64,000 nucleotides of DNA from positions 1-64,000 of the forward strand of contig SCPD01000023.1 of the NCBI GenBank assembly GCA_005502925.1, written 5' to 3'. Each line of letters begins with the position of its first letter. Within the stretch, counting starts at the first letter, position 1. Source of the stretch: Rhizobiales bacterium Y(2018). GTDB taxonomy: Bacteria; Pseudomonadota; Alphaproteobacteria; Rhizobiales; Aestuariivirgaceae. Shown here piece after piece: positions 20,350 to 28,688 of the stretch. The notes under the pieces are model-generated. The model was not told where the DNA came from and made no database searches. It saw only the letters and a list, made by a program, of their open reading frames with translations. The position numbers and the translations under genes are program-made.

Positions 20350-20786
20350 GGCGATCCATTCACCGGGTGCTCGGCCGCCAGACGGCGGGCGCTATCACGG
20401 ATAGCGTCGCTGAGGGAGGCTGATTTCCGGCGTTCGAGGTCGAAGAGCACGGTCACCTGATCGCTCGTCGAATGCACCCTCAGTGATTCGGCGTCGCACA
20501 GGTGATGCCGATACTCGATCGATTTGTTGCCTATGCGAACCAGGCCTGTGCGGACTACCGGTAAGGCGCCGGCAATCAGCTCGCTTTCGTATCGGATGGA
20601 CTGCTGCACGTCTGCCCACCCGAAGTTCAGCTTTTTCAACTCCGCCGTCGGACAGAGGCGAGCCAGGAAATGCAGGGTCGCCCCGTCATAGAGGGCCGAA
20701 TAGAACTGGGTGTTCATGTGGCCCATGCCGTCGCATTGCCACGGATAGACGACCCCGCGAAAGGTTTCGACTGGCGCATGCAGCAT
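20346..20786 (-). CDS. Hotdog-fold acyl-CoA thioesterase
   Basis: A 146-residue 4-hydroxybenzoyl-CoA thioesterase-like enzyme expected to hydrolyse a small acyl-CoA in the cytoplasm. The N-terminal segment YPWQCDGMGHMNTQFY holds the catalytic aspartate (Asp19) and the HMN motif of the family. Start ATG 20786 is used because the hotdog domain begins directly after it; the frame stays open much further upstream but that part is antisense to the next gene. It lies five bases after the beta-keto acid cleavage gene and overlaps the aconitase X start. Its position mirrors betainyl-CoA thioesterase in carnitine degradation. Confidence 0.82.
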   Translation of the reverse strand: MLHAPVETFRGVVYPWQCDGMGHMNTQFYSALYDGATLHFLARLCPTAELKKLNFGWADVQQSIRYESELIAGALPVVRTGLVRIGNKSIEYRHHLCDAESLRVHSTSDQVTVLFDLERRKSASLSDAIRDSARRLAAEHPVNGSP

Positions 20787-20791
20787 CGCCG

Positions 20792-21697
20792 TTAGCGCCG
20801 CTTGATCTTCAGGAGATCGCGCGCGCGCTCTGGCGATGCGATCGTGGCGCCCATTGCCTCGATGATGGTGCGCGCCTTGCTGACGAGCTGGGCATTCGAT
20901 CCGTAGACTCCCTTGGAAAGATAGAGATTGTCTTCGAGGCCGACGCGCACATGGCCGCCCAGCATGACCGATTGCGCCACCATCGGCATTTGCAGACGGC
21001 CGATGCCGAAGGAAGCAAATTGCGCCGATGCCGGAAGCGTCGAGACCAGGCTGGCGAGCAGCCCGACATTGGCCGGCATCGCATAAGGGATGGAGGCGCA
21101 TAGCTGCACCATCATCGGATCCTCGACCAGCCCTTCGGCGATCATCTTCTGGCAGAGCCAGAGATGGCCGGTATCGAACACCTCGAATTCCGGCTTCACC
21201 CCAAGCTCGCGGCAGAGGCGGGTACCTTGCCGGACATAGTCGGGGGTCGACAGATAGGTGCGGTTGCCATCGCCGACATTGTAGGGGCCGCAATCGACGG
21301 TGCAGATTTCCGGCGCATAGCGGCCTTCATTGACCAGCTCGATGACATGACGCATGCGTGTCTCCTGGCTCACGAAATCGGTGCCATGCTCGGGACCGAG
21401 AAGCTCGCCGTCATTGGAGACATAGACATAGCCGCCCACGCCCGCCGTCAGATTGACGATCACGTCGACGCCGCTTTCACGTATCGCCTTGACGACCTCG
21501 CGGTAATATTTGGTCTCCATGCTGTAGGCGCGGGTCTCGGGATCGCGGACATGGATATGGACGATGGCTGCGCCGGCCTTCGCGGCCTCGATCGCCGATT
21601 GCGCGATCTCCGCAGGGGTCACCGCGCAGTAAGGGCTTTTCGTGACTTTCGAATCGTCTCCGGTGACGGCGCAAGTGATGATGACTTCGTTTCTCAT
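20792..21697 (-). CDS. Beta-keto acid cleavage enzyme (BKACE, DUF849)
   Basis: Zinc-dependent enzyme that condenses a beta-keto acid with acetyl-CoA and splits it into acetoacetate and a new acyl-CoA. The 301 residues contain the zinc motif VHIHVRD (His47, His49), LTAGVGG, the FDTGHLW segment and GLEDNLY (Glu255), all family hallmarks. By eye the wording (ICTVDCGPYNVGDGN, FGIGRLQMPM) is closer to the 3-dehydrocarnitine-cleaving enzymes than to the lysine-fermentation enzyme Kce. Flanked by a thioesterase and a short-chain dehydrogenase, giving an oxidise-cleave-hydrolyse module. Confidence 0.92.
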   Translation of the reverse strand: MRNEVIITCAVTGDDSKVTKSPYCAVTPAEIAQSAIEAAKAGAAIVHIHVRDPETRAYSMETKYYREVVKAIRESGVDVIVNLTAGVGGYVYVSNDGELLGPEHGTDFVSQETRMRHVIELVNEGRYAPEICTVDCGPYNVGDGNRTYLSTPDYVRQGTRLCRELGVKPEFEVFDTGHLWLCQKMIAEGLVEDPMMVQLCASIPYAMPANVGLLASLVSTLPASAQFASFGIGRLQMPMVAQSVMLGGHVRVGLEDNLYLSKGVYGSNAQLVSKARTIIEAMGATIASPERARDLLKIKRR

Positions 21698-21745
21698 GCG
21701 AGAACTCCGTTATTGTCGGATTTGAACTGATGGTGAAGGTCGCGC

Positions 21746-22534
21746 TCAGTCGCGGGCGACCAGCGTTTCCGTATGACCGTCGACGGACAGCGCCTGGCCC
21801 GAAATGCGGGCGCCCAGATCGGAGCAGACGAAAATAACCATATTGGCGATGTCATCCGCCGAGACGAAGCTGCGCAACGAGGTGTGCTTCACATAGTTGT
21901 GGCGTAGCGTCTGCGTATCGACCCCGAGCGCCTGCGACTCCGCCGCCAGGACGCGCACCATGCGATCGCCCTCGACGGAGCCCGGACATAGGGCGTTCAC
22001 CCTGATATTGTGGGCGCCGAGCTCCATGGCGAGCGTCTTGGTCAATCCCACGACCGCCCATTTCGCCGCCACATAGGGCGCCCGCATGGGAAGACCGAGT
22101 AGCCCCGCCGCCGAGGAGAGATTGACGATCGATCCGCCGCCCGCCTGCTTCAGCAGCGGCACCGCGCGGCGGGTGCAGTAGAACTGACCGGTGAGATTGA
22201 CGTCCACCGTCGCGCGCCATTCCGCATCTTCGATGTCCTCGATGAGCTTGGTCGGCCCGGCAATGCCGGCATTGTTGACCATGATATCGAGCCCGCCAAG
22301 CCTCGCCAGGACTTCCTCGAACAGGCGGTCGACCGAAGCCTCATCGGCCACATCGGTCCGCGACGAGCCCATGGCCGGATCTGTCTGCGCCAGTCGTTCC
22401 AGAAGCTCCGGATTGACATCGCAGACATGCACGCGCGCGCCTGCGGCCACCATGGCCTTGGCGATGGCATAGCCGATGCCGCTGGCCCCTGCCGTGATCA
22501 GAGCGCGCTTGCCGGAAAGATCGATCTTGGTCAT
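21746..22534 (-). CDS. Short-chain dehydrogenase/reductase
   Basis: NAD(P)-dependent oxidoreductase of 262 residues. The cofactor loop reads TAGASGIG near residue 13, the structural motif NNAG near residue 86, and the catalytic set is Ser (VNLSSAAG), Tyr and Lys in YVAAKWAVVG. Asp38 after the second strand (HVCDVN) favours NAD(H) over NADP(H). As the neighbour of a beta-keto acid cleavage enzyme it most likely oxidises a beta-hydroxy acid to the beta-keto acid. It lies 42 bases downstream of the permease gene, so it probably belongs to the same transcript. Confidence 0.9.
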   Translation of the reverse strand: MTKIDLSGKRALITAGASGIGYAIAKAMVAAGARVHVCDVNPELLERLAQTDPAMGSSRTDVADEASVDRLFEEVLARLGGLDIMVNNAGIAGPTKLIEDIEDAEWRATVDVNLTGQFYCTRRAVPLLKQAGGGSIVNLSSAAGLLGLPMRAPYVAAKWAVVGLTKTLAMELGAHNIRVNALCPGSVEGDRMVRVLAAESQALGVDTQTLRHNYVKHTSLRSFVSADDIANMVIFVCSDLGARISGQALSVDGHTETLVARD

Positions 22535-22576
22535 TCGTCACCACATTTGTTGGAAGTCATAGTCGCAGAACTTTTG

Positions 22577-23362
22577 TCAGCGGAATTTGAGATCGGCCAG
22601 CCGATGGACGATGCAAACCAGGAGAATCGTCGCCAGCACCATGAGGGCCGATATGGCATTGACGGTCGGGCTTACGCCGGCGCGCATTTGTCCCCAGATG
22701 ATGATCGGCAGTGTGTTGGACGATCCGATCGTCAGAAACGACACGCTGAACTCGTCCAGGGACCAGGCGACGACAAGCAGGGCCGCGCCGATCATCGCGC
22801 TGCGGATCAGCGGCAAGGTGACGGTGGCGAAGGCTTTCGCCGGGCTGGCGCCGAGCGTGGCGGCGGCTTCCGAAAGCTGCGGGTCGATACCGGCAATCCG
22901 GGCGCTCAGGGTGAATACGAGAAATGGCAGCGTGATCAGAACATGCCCGATGATGGCCGTCCACAGGCTGAGTCCGATGCCGATGCTGTTGAAGAAAGAC
23001 AGGAGCGCTATTCCGAGCAGGAGATGTGGCAACAGCAAGGGCAGCGCCATCAGCCCAGCGAAGGCGGTGGTGGATGGAGATCGCGTTCGCGCGATGACAA
23101 AGGCGGCCGACGTACCGATCAGGATGCAGGCGAGTGTCGTGCCGACAGCCACGATGACGCTGTTCAGAGCGGCCTTCCTGATGATGGGATCGGCGATGAC
23201 CGCCTGATACCAGGACAGAGTTGGTCCCTGAAAGGGAAAGGCAGCGATGCCTTTGGAGTCGAAGGAGAACAGGATGACGACCGCAATGGGCGCGAACAGG
23301 AAGGCGAGAAGCACGCATGTATAGGTCGTGAAGGCGATGATCGAGGCGCGTCCGTAGGTCAT
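22577..23362 (-). CDS. PotC-type ABC importer permease
   Basis: Second inner-membrane subunit of a spermidine/putrescine-class importer. The 261 residues start MTYGRASIIAFTTYTCVLLAFLFAP, have about six membrane helices and the EAA loop EAAATLGASPAKAFATVTLPLI. Its ATG at 23362 overlaps the stop of the partner permease gene by four bases (ATGA). Some importers of this class carry polyamines, others opines, aminoethylphosphonate or small carboxylates, so substrate is open; the catabolic genes downstream suggest a hydroxy acid. Confidence 0.9.
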   Translation of the reverse strand: MTYGRASIIAFTTYTCVLLAFLFAPIAVVILFSFDSKGIAAFPFQGPTLSWYQAVIADPIIRKAALNSVIVAVGTTLACILIGTSAAFVIARTRSPSTTAFAGLMALPLLLPHLLLGIALLSFFNSIGIGLSLWTAIIGHVLITLPFLVFTLSARIAGIDPQLSEAAATLGASPAKAFATVTLPLIRSAMIGAALLVVAWSLDEFSVSFLTIGSSNTLPIIIWGQMRAGVSPTVNAISALMVLATILLVCIVHRLADLKFR

Positions 23363-24219
23363 GGCCGATCCTTGATGCCGAGGCGACGGAGGACCAGGGC
23401 CATTGTCCAGAGCAATGCGCCCATTAGGAAGATCAGGGTGAAGGCGATGGCCGAACCCAGCGGCCAGTCGAATGAGAGTCCGAAGCGGCTCACCACGGCG
23501 TTGCCGGCAAGCTGCGCCTGCGGACCGCCGAGGAGCTGCGGCGTAATGAAGTCGCCGGCGGCGATGACGAAGGTGAGGGCGAAGGCCGAGATGATACCGC
23601 GACTCGCCAACGGAACGGTTATACGGGCGAAGGCACCGAAGGCGGTGGCGCCGAGGCTGCGGGCGGCGGCGATGCAGGAGGGCGGAATGCCGGACAAAGC
23701 CGACGTCAGGGGGAGAACAGCCACCGGCACCAATATGCTGACCAGCGTGATGATGACCGCGGCCTTGCTGTAGCTCAGCGCTTCGAGCGGGGAGCCGGGG
23801 ACGCCCGCGGCGGCCAGCAATTGACCGATCGCGCCCTGCTTTCCGAGCAAGGTCCGCCAGGCATAGATCCGGACGATATAGGCGGTGAAAAGCGATACGA
23901 TCACCATCAACAAGACGAAGGTGCCGGCGCGTTGCAGCGGACCGAGCGTGATGGCGTAAGCGAGGGGAAAGGCAAGCACGATGGAGAATATGCCGACGCA
24001 GCTGCCGACCCACAGCGACCGCCAGATGAGATCGCGGAAGAGGGGGGAGGTGACGACTTTGGCATAGTTGTCGAGCGACAAGCCGAAGGACACGTCGATG
24101 CCGTTGGTGGCGCCGAATGAATAGGCGAAAAGCACGCCAAGCGGCACGATGAAGAAGATCGCCATGAATAGGCCGGCCGGCGCAACCATGAGGCCAAGCT
24201 GCCTAAGCATTGTCGGCAT
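23359..24219 (-). CDS. PotB-type ABC importer permease
   Basis: First permease of the same importer, 286 residues, with an N-terminal membrane anchor and the EAA-type loop AAARSLGATAFGAFARITVPLA. It overlaps the ATPase gene end by 17 bases at 24203-24219 and the second permease start by four, so expression of all subunits is coupled. The order binding protein, ATPase, permease, permease is common for this importer class. Confidence 0.9.
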   Translation of the reverse strand: MPTMLRQLGLMVAPAGLFMAIFFIVPLGVLFAYSFGATNGIDVSFGLSLDNYAKVVTSPLFRDLIWRSLWVGSCVGIFSIVLAFPLAYAITLGPLQRAGTFVLLMVIVSLFTAYIVRIYAWRTLLGKQGAIGQLLAAAGVPGSPLEALSYSKAAVIITLVSILVPVAVLPLTSALSGIPPSCIAAARSLGATAFGAFARITVPLASRGIISAFALTFVIAAGDFITPQLLGGPQAQLAGNAVVSRFGLSFDWPLGSAIAFTLIFLMGALLWTMALVLRRLGIKDRP

Positions 24220-25312
24220 CTTCTATGTAAGTGATCCCACTCTCGGACCAGGAGACGTCGACCCGATCGCCTTCACCGAAGGTCGGCGCCGCATCCGATC
24301 CGGCCGGCTGCTGGACCAGAACGCTGTGACCGTCGAGTTCCACGACATATCGGCGATAGGCGCCTTGAAAAATCGCTTCCCGGACGCGACCCGCGGCTGC
24401 ATTGGGCCGCCGCTCCGTTTTATTGTCGGACCTCGCTTCGATCCTTATGGCCTCAGGCCGGATGCAGGCCCAGCCCCTCGTTGCCGCGAAGCCTGCTGCG
24501 GCGTGTGACTTCAGCAGGAGACTTCCCGCATCGAGCAGTGTTGCTCCCGCTTCCCGTCGTAGTGGTCCAGAGAATAGATTGGCTTCCCCGAGAAACCGGG
24601 CGCTGAAAAGGCTGCGCGGCCTGCCATAGACCTCTTCCGGCGTCCCTTGTTGCACGATCTCGCCATTGTTCATGAGCACGATCTCGTCGCTCATGACCAT
24701 GGCTTCGTCCTGATCATGCGTCACGAAGAGGAAGGTCGCGCCGATCTGCTTCTGCAGGCGGCGCAACTCGAGCTGCATGGCCTGGCGCAATTTGAGATCG
24801 AGCGCGGACATGGGCTCGTCGAGCAGCAGGACCGGTGGACTGTCAGCCAGGGCGCGCGCCAGGGCGACGCGCTGGGCTTGTCCGCCCGATAGCTGATCGA
24901 TCGAGCGGCCGCCGAACTGGCCGAGTTGAAACAGGTCGAGCAGTTCCTGGACGCGAGCTTGTGTTGCGCTGCGATCGGCGCCGCGCAGACGTAACGCGAA
25001 GCCAACATTTTCCGCGACCGTCATATGCGGAAAGAGCGCATAGCGCTGGAATACGAGGCCGACCGGACGACGATGCGGCGCCGTCCGGGACATATCCCTA
25101 CTATCGATGAGCACGCGCCCTTCCGACTGGCGGTCCAGGCCGGCGATGATGCGCATGAGCGTGGTCTTGCCGCAGCCCGAGGGGCCGAGAAGCGATACGA
25201 ACCGGCCTGGCGCCACCGCGAGCGATACGCCGGACAGCGCCTGCACCGCCCCAAACCGCTTGGATATGCTCTCGACCGCGACGGCCGGTCCGGACGAAGA
25301 CGTCGTGGTCAC
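24203..25312 (-). CDS. PotA-type ABC importer ATP-binding protein
   Basis: Cytoplasmic ATPase of 369 residues. Walker A is GPSGCGKTTLMRI, the signature LSGGQAQRVALARAL and Walker B LLLDEPMSALD, followed by the switch histidine in FVTHDQDEAM. The C-terminal 120 residues form the TOBE-type regulatory domain typical of PotA-like subunits. The start overlaps the binding-protein stop by four bases. Length matches the family. Confidence 0.93.
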   Translation of the reverse strand: MTTTSSSGPAVAVESISKRFGAVQALSGVSLAVAPGRFVSLLGPSGCGKTTLMRIIAGLDRQSEGRVLIDSRDMSRTAPHRRPVGLVFQRYALFPHMTVAENVGFALRLRGADRSATQARVQELLDLFQLGQFGGRSIDQLSGGQAQRVALARALADSPPVLLLDEPMSALDLKLRQAMQLELRRLQKQIGATFLFVTHDQDEAMVMSDEIVLMNNGEIVQQGTPEEVYGRPRSLFSARFLGEANLFSGPLRREAGATLLDAGSLLLKSHAAAGFAATRGWACIRPEAIRIEARSDNKTERRPNAAAGRVREAIFQGAYRRYVVELDGHSVLVQQPAGSDAAPTFGEGDRVDVSWSESGITYIEDADNA

Positions 25313-26421
25313 GACAGCTTGACCTGGTCCCAGGCGGCGGTCCAGTCGCGCAAACTGGCTATGTCACCCTCGGCTTCGAGCCGTGGTGAAATGTAGAAAG
25401 GGTTCTTCGCCAGGAAGTCACCAAGCTGGTCGTATGGATAGAGCTTGCGCTGATCCTCGGGCAGGAATTTGACCGCCTCGGAGTTGATCACGCCCGAGCC
25501 GGTGCCGGCGGCAATGATCGCATTGGCTTCCGGCGACAGCATCTGGTTGATGAAGGCATAGGTCTCATCAAGATGCGGCGCCTGGTTGGCGATGCAATAG
25601 GAGTCGCACCAGAGGAAGGTCCCGTCCGTCGGCACATAGGATGCGCCCGCCATGCCTTTCTTCTTCAGCTGGACCTCGATGAAGCGCCAGCCAAGCACGC
25701 TCGCATGCGCGTCGCCACGGGCCAGGACATCGACGATGTCGCCGAAGCTCGGCGAAACCGCGACGAGGTTCTTCTTGATGGGCATATAGGCCTCGACGGT
25801 CTTCTCGAGCTGGGCTTTGGTCAGCGAGGCGAAGTCCGACGTGTTGAACAGAGTCTTGGCAAAGACCCAGAGATTGGCGGGATCGTCGAGGGTGATGAGG
25901 CGGCCGCGATATTTCTCGTCGCCGAGATCGGCCCACTTGTTGGGCAGATCGGTGAACAGATCGGCGCGATAGCTGATCGGGTAGTCGCTCCACATGACCG
26001 GTGCGGCGAAGTCCTTGCCATCCGCTTTCTGCCAGTCGAGCCCCCTGAATTGCGGGAAGAATGTCGCGGCGCTCGGCATTTTCGTGAAATCGATGGCTTG
26101 GATCAGGTCGGCGGTGATCAGCGGGCGCACTGCGCTGATGCCGGGCGTCACGACGTCGATGGCACCCAGGCCGCCGCTGCGCAGCTTCGTGACGATCTCG
26201 GCATTGCCGGTGATGAACTGCGTATCGAGGGTGATGCCCCTGTCGCCAAGCGGCGCCATGGCCTTGGGGTCGTCATAGCCCTGCCAGCCCAGGAATTTGA
26301 GCGTCACATTGGCGGTCTGAGCCCCGGCAGGCCGGCTGCCGATTGCAGGTGGCAGGGCGCCGGCCACCAGTAGCGCGGTCAGGAACTGCCCTTGTCGGGC
26401 GAGGAAATCGCGACGCTTCAT
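25309..26421 (-). CDS. PotD-type periplasmic binding protein
   Basis: Extracellular solute-binding protein of 370 residues that delivers substrate to the adjacent permeases. The N-terminus MKRRDFLARQGQFL is a twin-arginine signal, followed by a hydrophobic stretch and a cleavage site near AGAQT, so it is probably exported folded. ATG 26421 was chosen over the upstream frame start because GGGAG precedes it and the twin-arginine motif follows at once. It is the first gene of the leftward catabolic operon and is preceded by the palindromic operator candidate at 26483-26541. Confidence 0.9.
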   Translation of the reverse strand: MKRRDFLARQGQFLTALLVAGALPPAIGSRPAGAQTANVTLKFLGWQGYDDPKAMAPLGDRGITLDTQFITGNAEIVTKLRSGGLGAIDVVTPGISAVRPLITADLIQAIDFTKMPSAATFFPQFRGLDWQKADGKDFAAPVMWSDYPISYRADLFTDLPNKWADLGDEKYRGRLITLDDPANLWVFAKTLFNTSDFASLTKAQLEKTVEAYMPIKKNLVAVSPSFGDIVDVLARGDAHASVLGWRFIEVQLKKKGMAGASYVPTDGTFLWCDSYCIANQAPHLDETYAFINQMLSPEANAIIAAGTGSGVINSEAVKFLPEDQRKLYPYDQLGDFLAKNPFYISPRLEAEGDIASLRDWTAAWDQVKLS

Positions 26422-26482
26422 GACATTTCTCCCTTGAAGAACGAGGCCCTGTCGGGCTTGACGAGGATTCATTTGGGCTTAA

Positions 26483-26541
26483 AATCGTTGATCAATGATC
26501 AGTAACTTGAGTAACTATTCTTTGATCAACGATCAACGATT
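26483..26541. promoter_or_regulatory. Palindromic operator candidate between potD-type and gntR genes
   Basis: The divergent intergenic region holds an exact 11-bp inverted repeat, AATCGTTGATC at 26483-26493 and GATCAACGATT at 26531-26541. The 8-bp palindrome TTGATCAA occurs twice, at 26488-26495 and 26522-26529, 34 bases apart. Between them is a direct repeat, AGTAACT-TG-AGTAACT (26501-26516). The spacing of about three helical turns suits a GntR-family dimer of dimers, most likely the neighbouring regulator, covering the promoters of both directions. Confidence 0.65.
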
Positions 26542-26680
26542 GTCAAGGCTCGGCGAAAGATTCTTGATCGGTTGCGAGCGAGACATGTAGGTATCGTGAA
26601 GCGTGCGGAATCTCGGGGGATGCCCGAATCGGCGCGTCATGGCCGGACATCGTGGAGCGCATCAGGAGAAAAAAGCGCGT

Positions 26681-27385
26681 ATGCCCAAAGACACTTCCAG
26701 ATTTGCGATGCCACAGCTCAAGTCAACGCCGGTCTCGACAATCGACCATGTTTATTCCGAGCTGAAGAGTGCCCTGATGGCGGGGGAATTCGCTCCCGGC
26801 CAACCCTTGCCGCTCGAGGAGCTGGCCGTAGCCTTCGGCACCAGCCACATGCCGGTGCGGGAAGCGCTGAACCGGCTCAGTGCCGCCGGGGTTCTGGAAA
26901 GCGAGCCGCGCAAGACGACGCGGGTACCCGTCATCACTGTCGACCGTCTGCGCAACCTTCTCGAAGTCCGCCTCTTGAATGAAAAGCAGGCGGTCATGTG
27001 GGCCGCCGAGCGAGGCGCCCATCAGGATCTGAAGTCCATCGGGGAAATCAACAGCAAGCTCGACCAGCTCGATTTGAGCAAAAAGGCGGATATCAGGAAG
27101 TATCTGAAGCTCAACCAGTCGTTCCATTTTTCCGTTTACGGTCTCTGCCAGAACAAGACGCTGATGAATACGATCGAAATTCTCTGGCTCCAGGCCGGGC
27201 CGGTTCTCAGCTTGAGGCGATCAGGCGACATCATGCTGCCGGCGCACGACGACCATGCCGAAATCCTCGCTCAGATCGGCAAAGGCAATGGCGCCGCGGC
27301 CGCTGCCGCGCTCGCGCACGATATCGTCAAGGCCCATGACGAGATATTCACCATCCTCGCGGACATGAGCGGGAATGCAGCCTGA
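26681..27385 (+). CDS. GntR-family (FCD) transcriptional regulator
   Basis: A 234-residue DNA-binding protein. Residues about 20-85 form the winged helix-turn-helix (LPLEELAVAFGTSHMPVREALNRLSAAGVLE), and the rest is an all-helical FCD ligand domain with LLEVRLLNEKQAV and the metal-type histidines in NQSFHFSVYG and HDDHAEILAQI. ATG 26681 follows an AGGAGA ribosome site; 26603 is the open-frame alternative. It is divergent from the importer and catabolic operon and is the obvious candidate for its control, with operator elements at 26483-26541. Confidence 0.92.
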   Translation: MPKDTSRFAMPQLKSTPVSTIDHVYSELKSALMAGEFAPGQPLPLEELAVAFGTSHMPVREALNRLSAAGVLESEPRKTTRVPVITVDRLRNLLEVRLLNEKQAVMWAAERGAHQDLKSIGEINSKLDQLDLSKKADIRKYLKLNQSFHFSVYGLCQNKTLMNTIEILWLQAGPVLSLRRSGDIMLPAHDDHAEILAQIGKGNGAAAAAALAHDIVKAHDEIFTILADMSGNAA

Positions 27386-27468
27386 GTGATTCGGGCGTCG
27401 GTTAGAGCGCATCCGCCGCAGAGAGCCGCCGCATCCGATGCTCTTAATGACGGATTGCCTCTTCCCGC

Positions 27469-27607
27469 CGTCGTCAGCATAATCACCTTCCCCCTGGAGA
27501 TGCTGACCGCCATGTCGCTGCTTTATATCACGCTATTGCCCTTCGGCATGCGCTCCTATTGCCGCCACAAGGCGGAGTATAAGCAGAGGAAAGCGGAAGC
27601 GATGTAG
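27469..27607 (+). pseudogene. Truncated 3' fragment of pssA
   Basis: The reading frame ends in IITFPLEMLTAMSLLYITLL, then PFGMRSYCRHKAEYKQRKAEAM and a stop, which matches the C-terminus of the intact pssA gene (LITFPWEMLTAMSLLYIALL onward). By eye, 27469-27600 agrees with about 18518-18650 at roughly 85-88% of bases, in the same orientation. Nothing upstream of 27469 resembles pssA, so only the last 45 codons or so remain. There is no start or ribosome site of its own. It lies at the far edge of the aconitase X/importer/GntR cluster. Confidence 0.88.
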
Positions 27608-27608
27608 G

Positions 27609-28547
27609 TCAGGCGGATAGTGAAGAGCTCGTTCTTTCACGTTCCGCCACCGCCATGAAGGTCTCCACGATCGCCGGGTTCTGTGAGAACTTGTCGTTGC
27701 CACGATGCCAGCACACCACATACTCATAGGTGGTCGCCGGCTTGAACGGGACGATCTTCACGTCGAACATCTTGTATTGCTGCGCCATGAAGCTGTTATC
27801 GAGAGAAATCCCGATGCCATGCGTGACGTAAACAGCTGAAAGACCGATCGTATCGGTGTAGACCTTCGGCGACAGGGAGAAATTGGCGCGGCCGAATGTC
27901 AGGAAGCCGAGCTTGTTGGAGGCGTATTCTCTCTCCAACACGATAAGGCGCTCCTCGGTGATGTCATCCACGGTGATGACGTCCTTGGACGCCAGCCGAT
28001 GGTCGTGCGGCAAGAGGCAGACGCTTTTGCTTTCGGCGATGATCTGCCATTCGAAGAAGCGCTCGTCCAACGGCAGCCGGGAAATTCCGATATCGGCTTC
28101 TCCGGTCAGAATGCTCTGGGTTATCTGATCATATCGCTGTGCCTTCACATGAAATTCGAGAGACGGATCGAGACCGTCGAGGGCCAGAATGATCTTCGGG
28201 ACGAGCGTCAAGGTGAGGATGTCCGGCGCGGCAATCGTCAGGCTGTTGCGTTTGATGCGGAAAGCGTCGGTGATCTCATTCTCGATACGCCCGAGCGTCT
28301 CAAAGTACCTGTCCAGACGGTTGTAGATGTCGATCGCGCGCGTGGTCGGGATGAGGCCGCGGCGATCCCTTTCGAATAGCTTCTCGCCGACGGCTTCTTC
28401 GAACTGCTTCAAGTGCTGGCTGACGGCCGACTGGGTGATGCCAAGCTCTCTGGCGGCCCGTCTGGTCGATCCTGTTCTGATGATCTCCCGGAAAATCTCC
28501 GCCGACCTTATTCCGGCTTTGCTGCTTCCGTCCGAAATTTCTGTCAT
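27609..28547 (-). CDS. LysR-family transcriptional regulator
   Basis: A 312-residue regulator with the N-terminal LysR helix-turn-helix (FREIIRTGSTRRAARELGITQSAVSQHLKQFEEAVGEKLFER, split here by class convention into its helix and wing parts) and a C-terminal periplasmic-binding-like effector domain. ATG 28547 is preceded by GAGAGG; the upstream GTG at 28565 is less likely. It is divergent from the dipeptide-type importer, with a palindrome in between, so it probably senses the imported compound or a breakdown product. Confidence 0.92.
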   Translation of the reverse strand: MTEISDGSSKAGIRSAEIFREIIRTGSTRRAARELGITQSAVSQHLKQFEEAVGEKLFERDRRGLIPTTRAIDIYNRLDRYFETLGRIENEITDAFRIKRNSLTIAAPDILTLTLVPKIILALDGLDPSLEFHVKAQRYDQITQSILTGEADIGISRLPLDERFFEWQIIAESKSVCLLPHDHRLASKDVITVDDITEERLIVLEREYASNKLGFLTFGRANFSLSPKVYTDTIGLSAVYVTHGIGISLDNSFMAQQYKMFDVKIVPFKPATTYEYVVCWHRGNDKFSQNPAIVETFMAVAERERTSSSLSA

Positions 28548-28562
28548 TTCATCCCTCTCGAT

Positions 28563-28590
28563 CACCTATATTAGTAAAACTAATCAGGTG
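28563..28590. promoter_or_regulatory. LysR-type operator candidate
   Basis: The intergenic region between the LysR gene and the importer contains CACCT-AT-ATTAGT-AAA-ACTAAT-C-AGGTG. The inner arms ATTAGT and ACTAAT (28570-28584) and the outer arms CACCT and AGGTG (28563-28567 and 28586-28590) are each exact inverted repeats. The inner palindrome fits the T-N11-A pattern bound by LysR proteins. It sits immediately upstream of the regulator start, consistent with autoregulation and control of the operon. Confidence 0.6.
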
Positions 28591-28688
28591 TCATAAGAAC
28601 TTAATAAATTGACGGTTTTCGCGGCTCCTCGCATCGTCGGCGTACAAGAAATGATGATCACTTCGATATAAAGGGAGCCAGAGGAAAA

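Noticed and set aside
27386-27607. Short plus-strand gene encoding a 73-residue membrane peptide.
   Set aside because: Its last 45 residues match the pssA C-terminus and the rest resembles nothing; treated as a gene fragment, not a functional gene.
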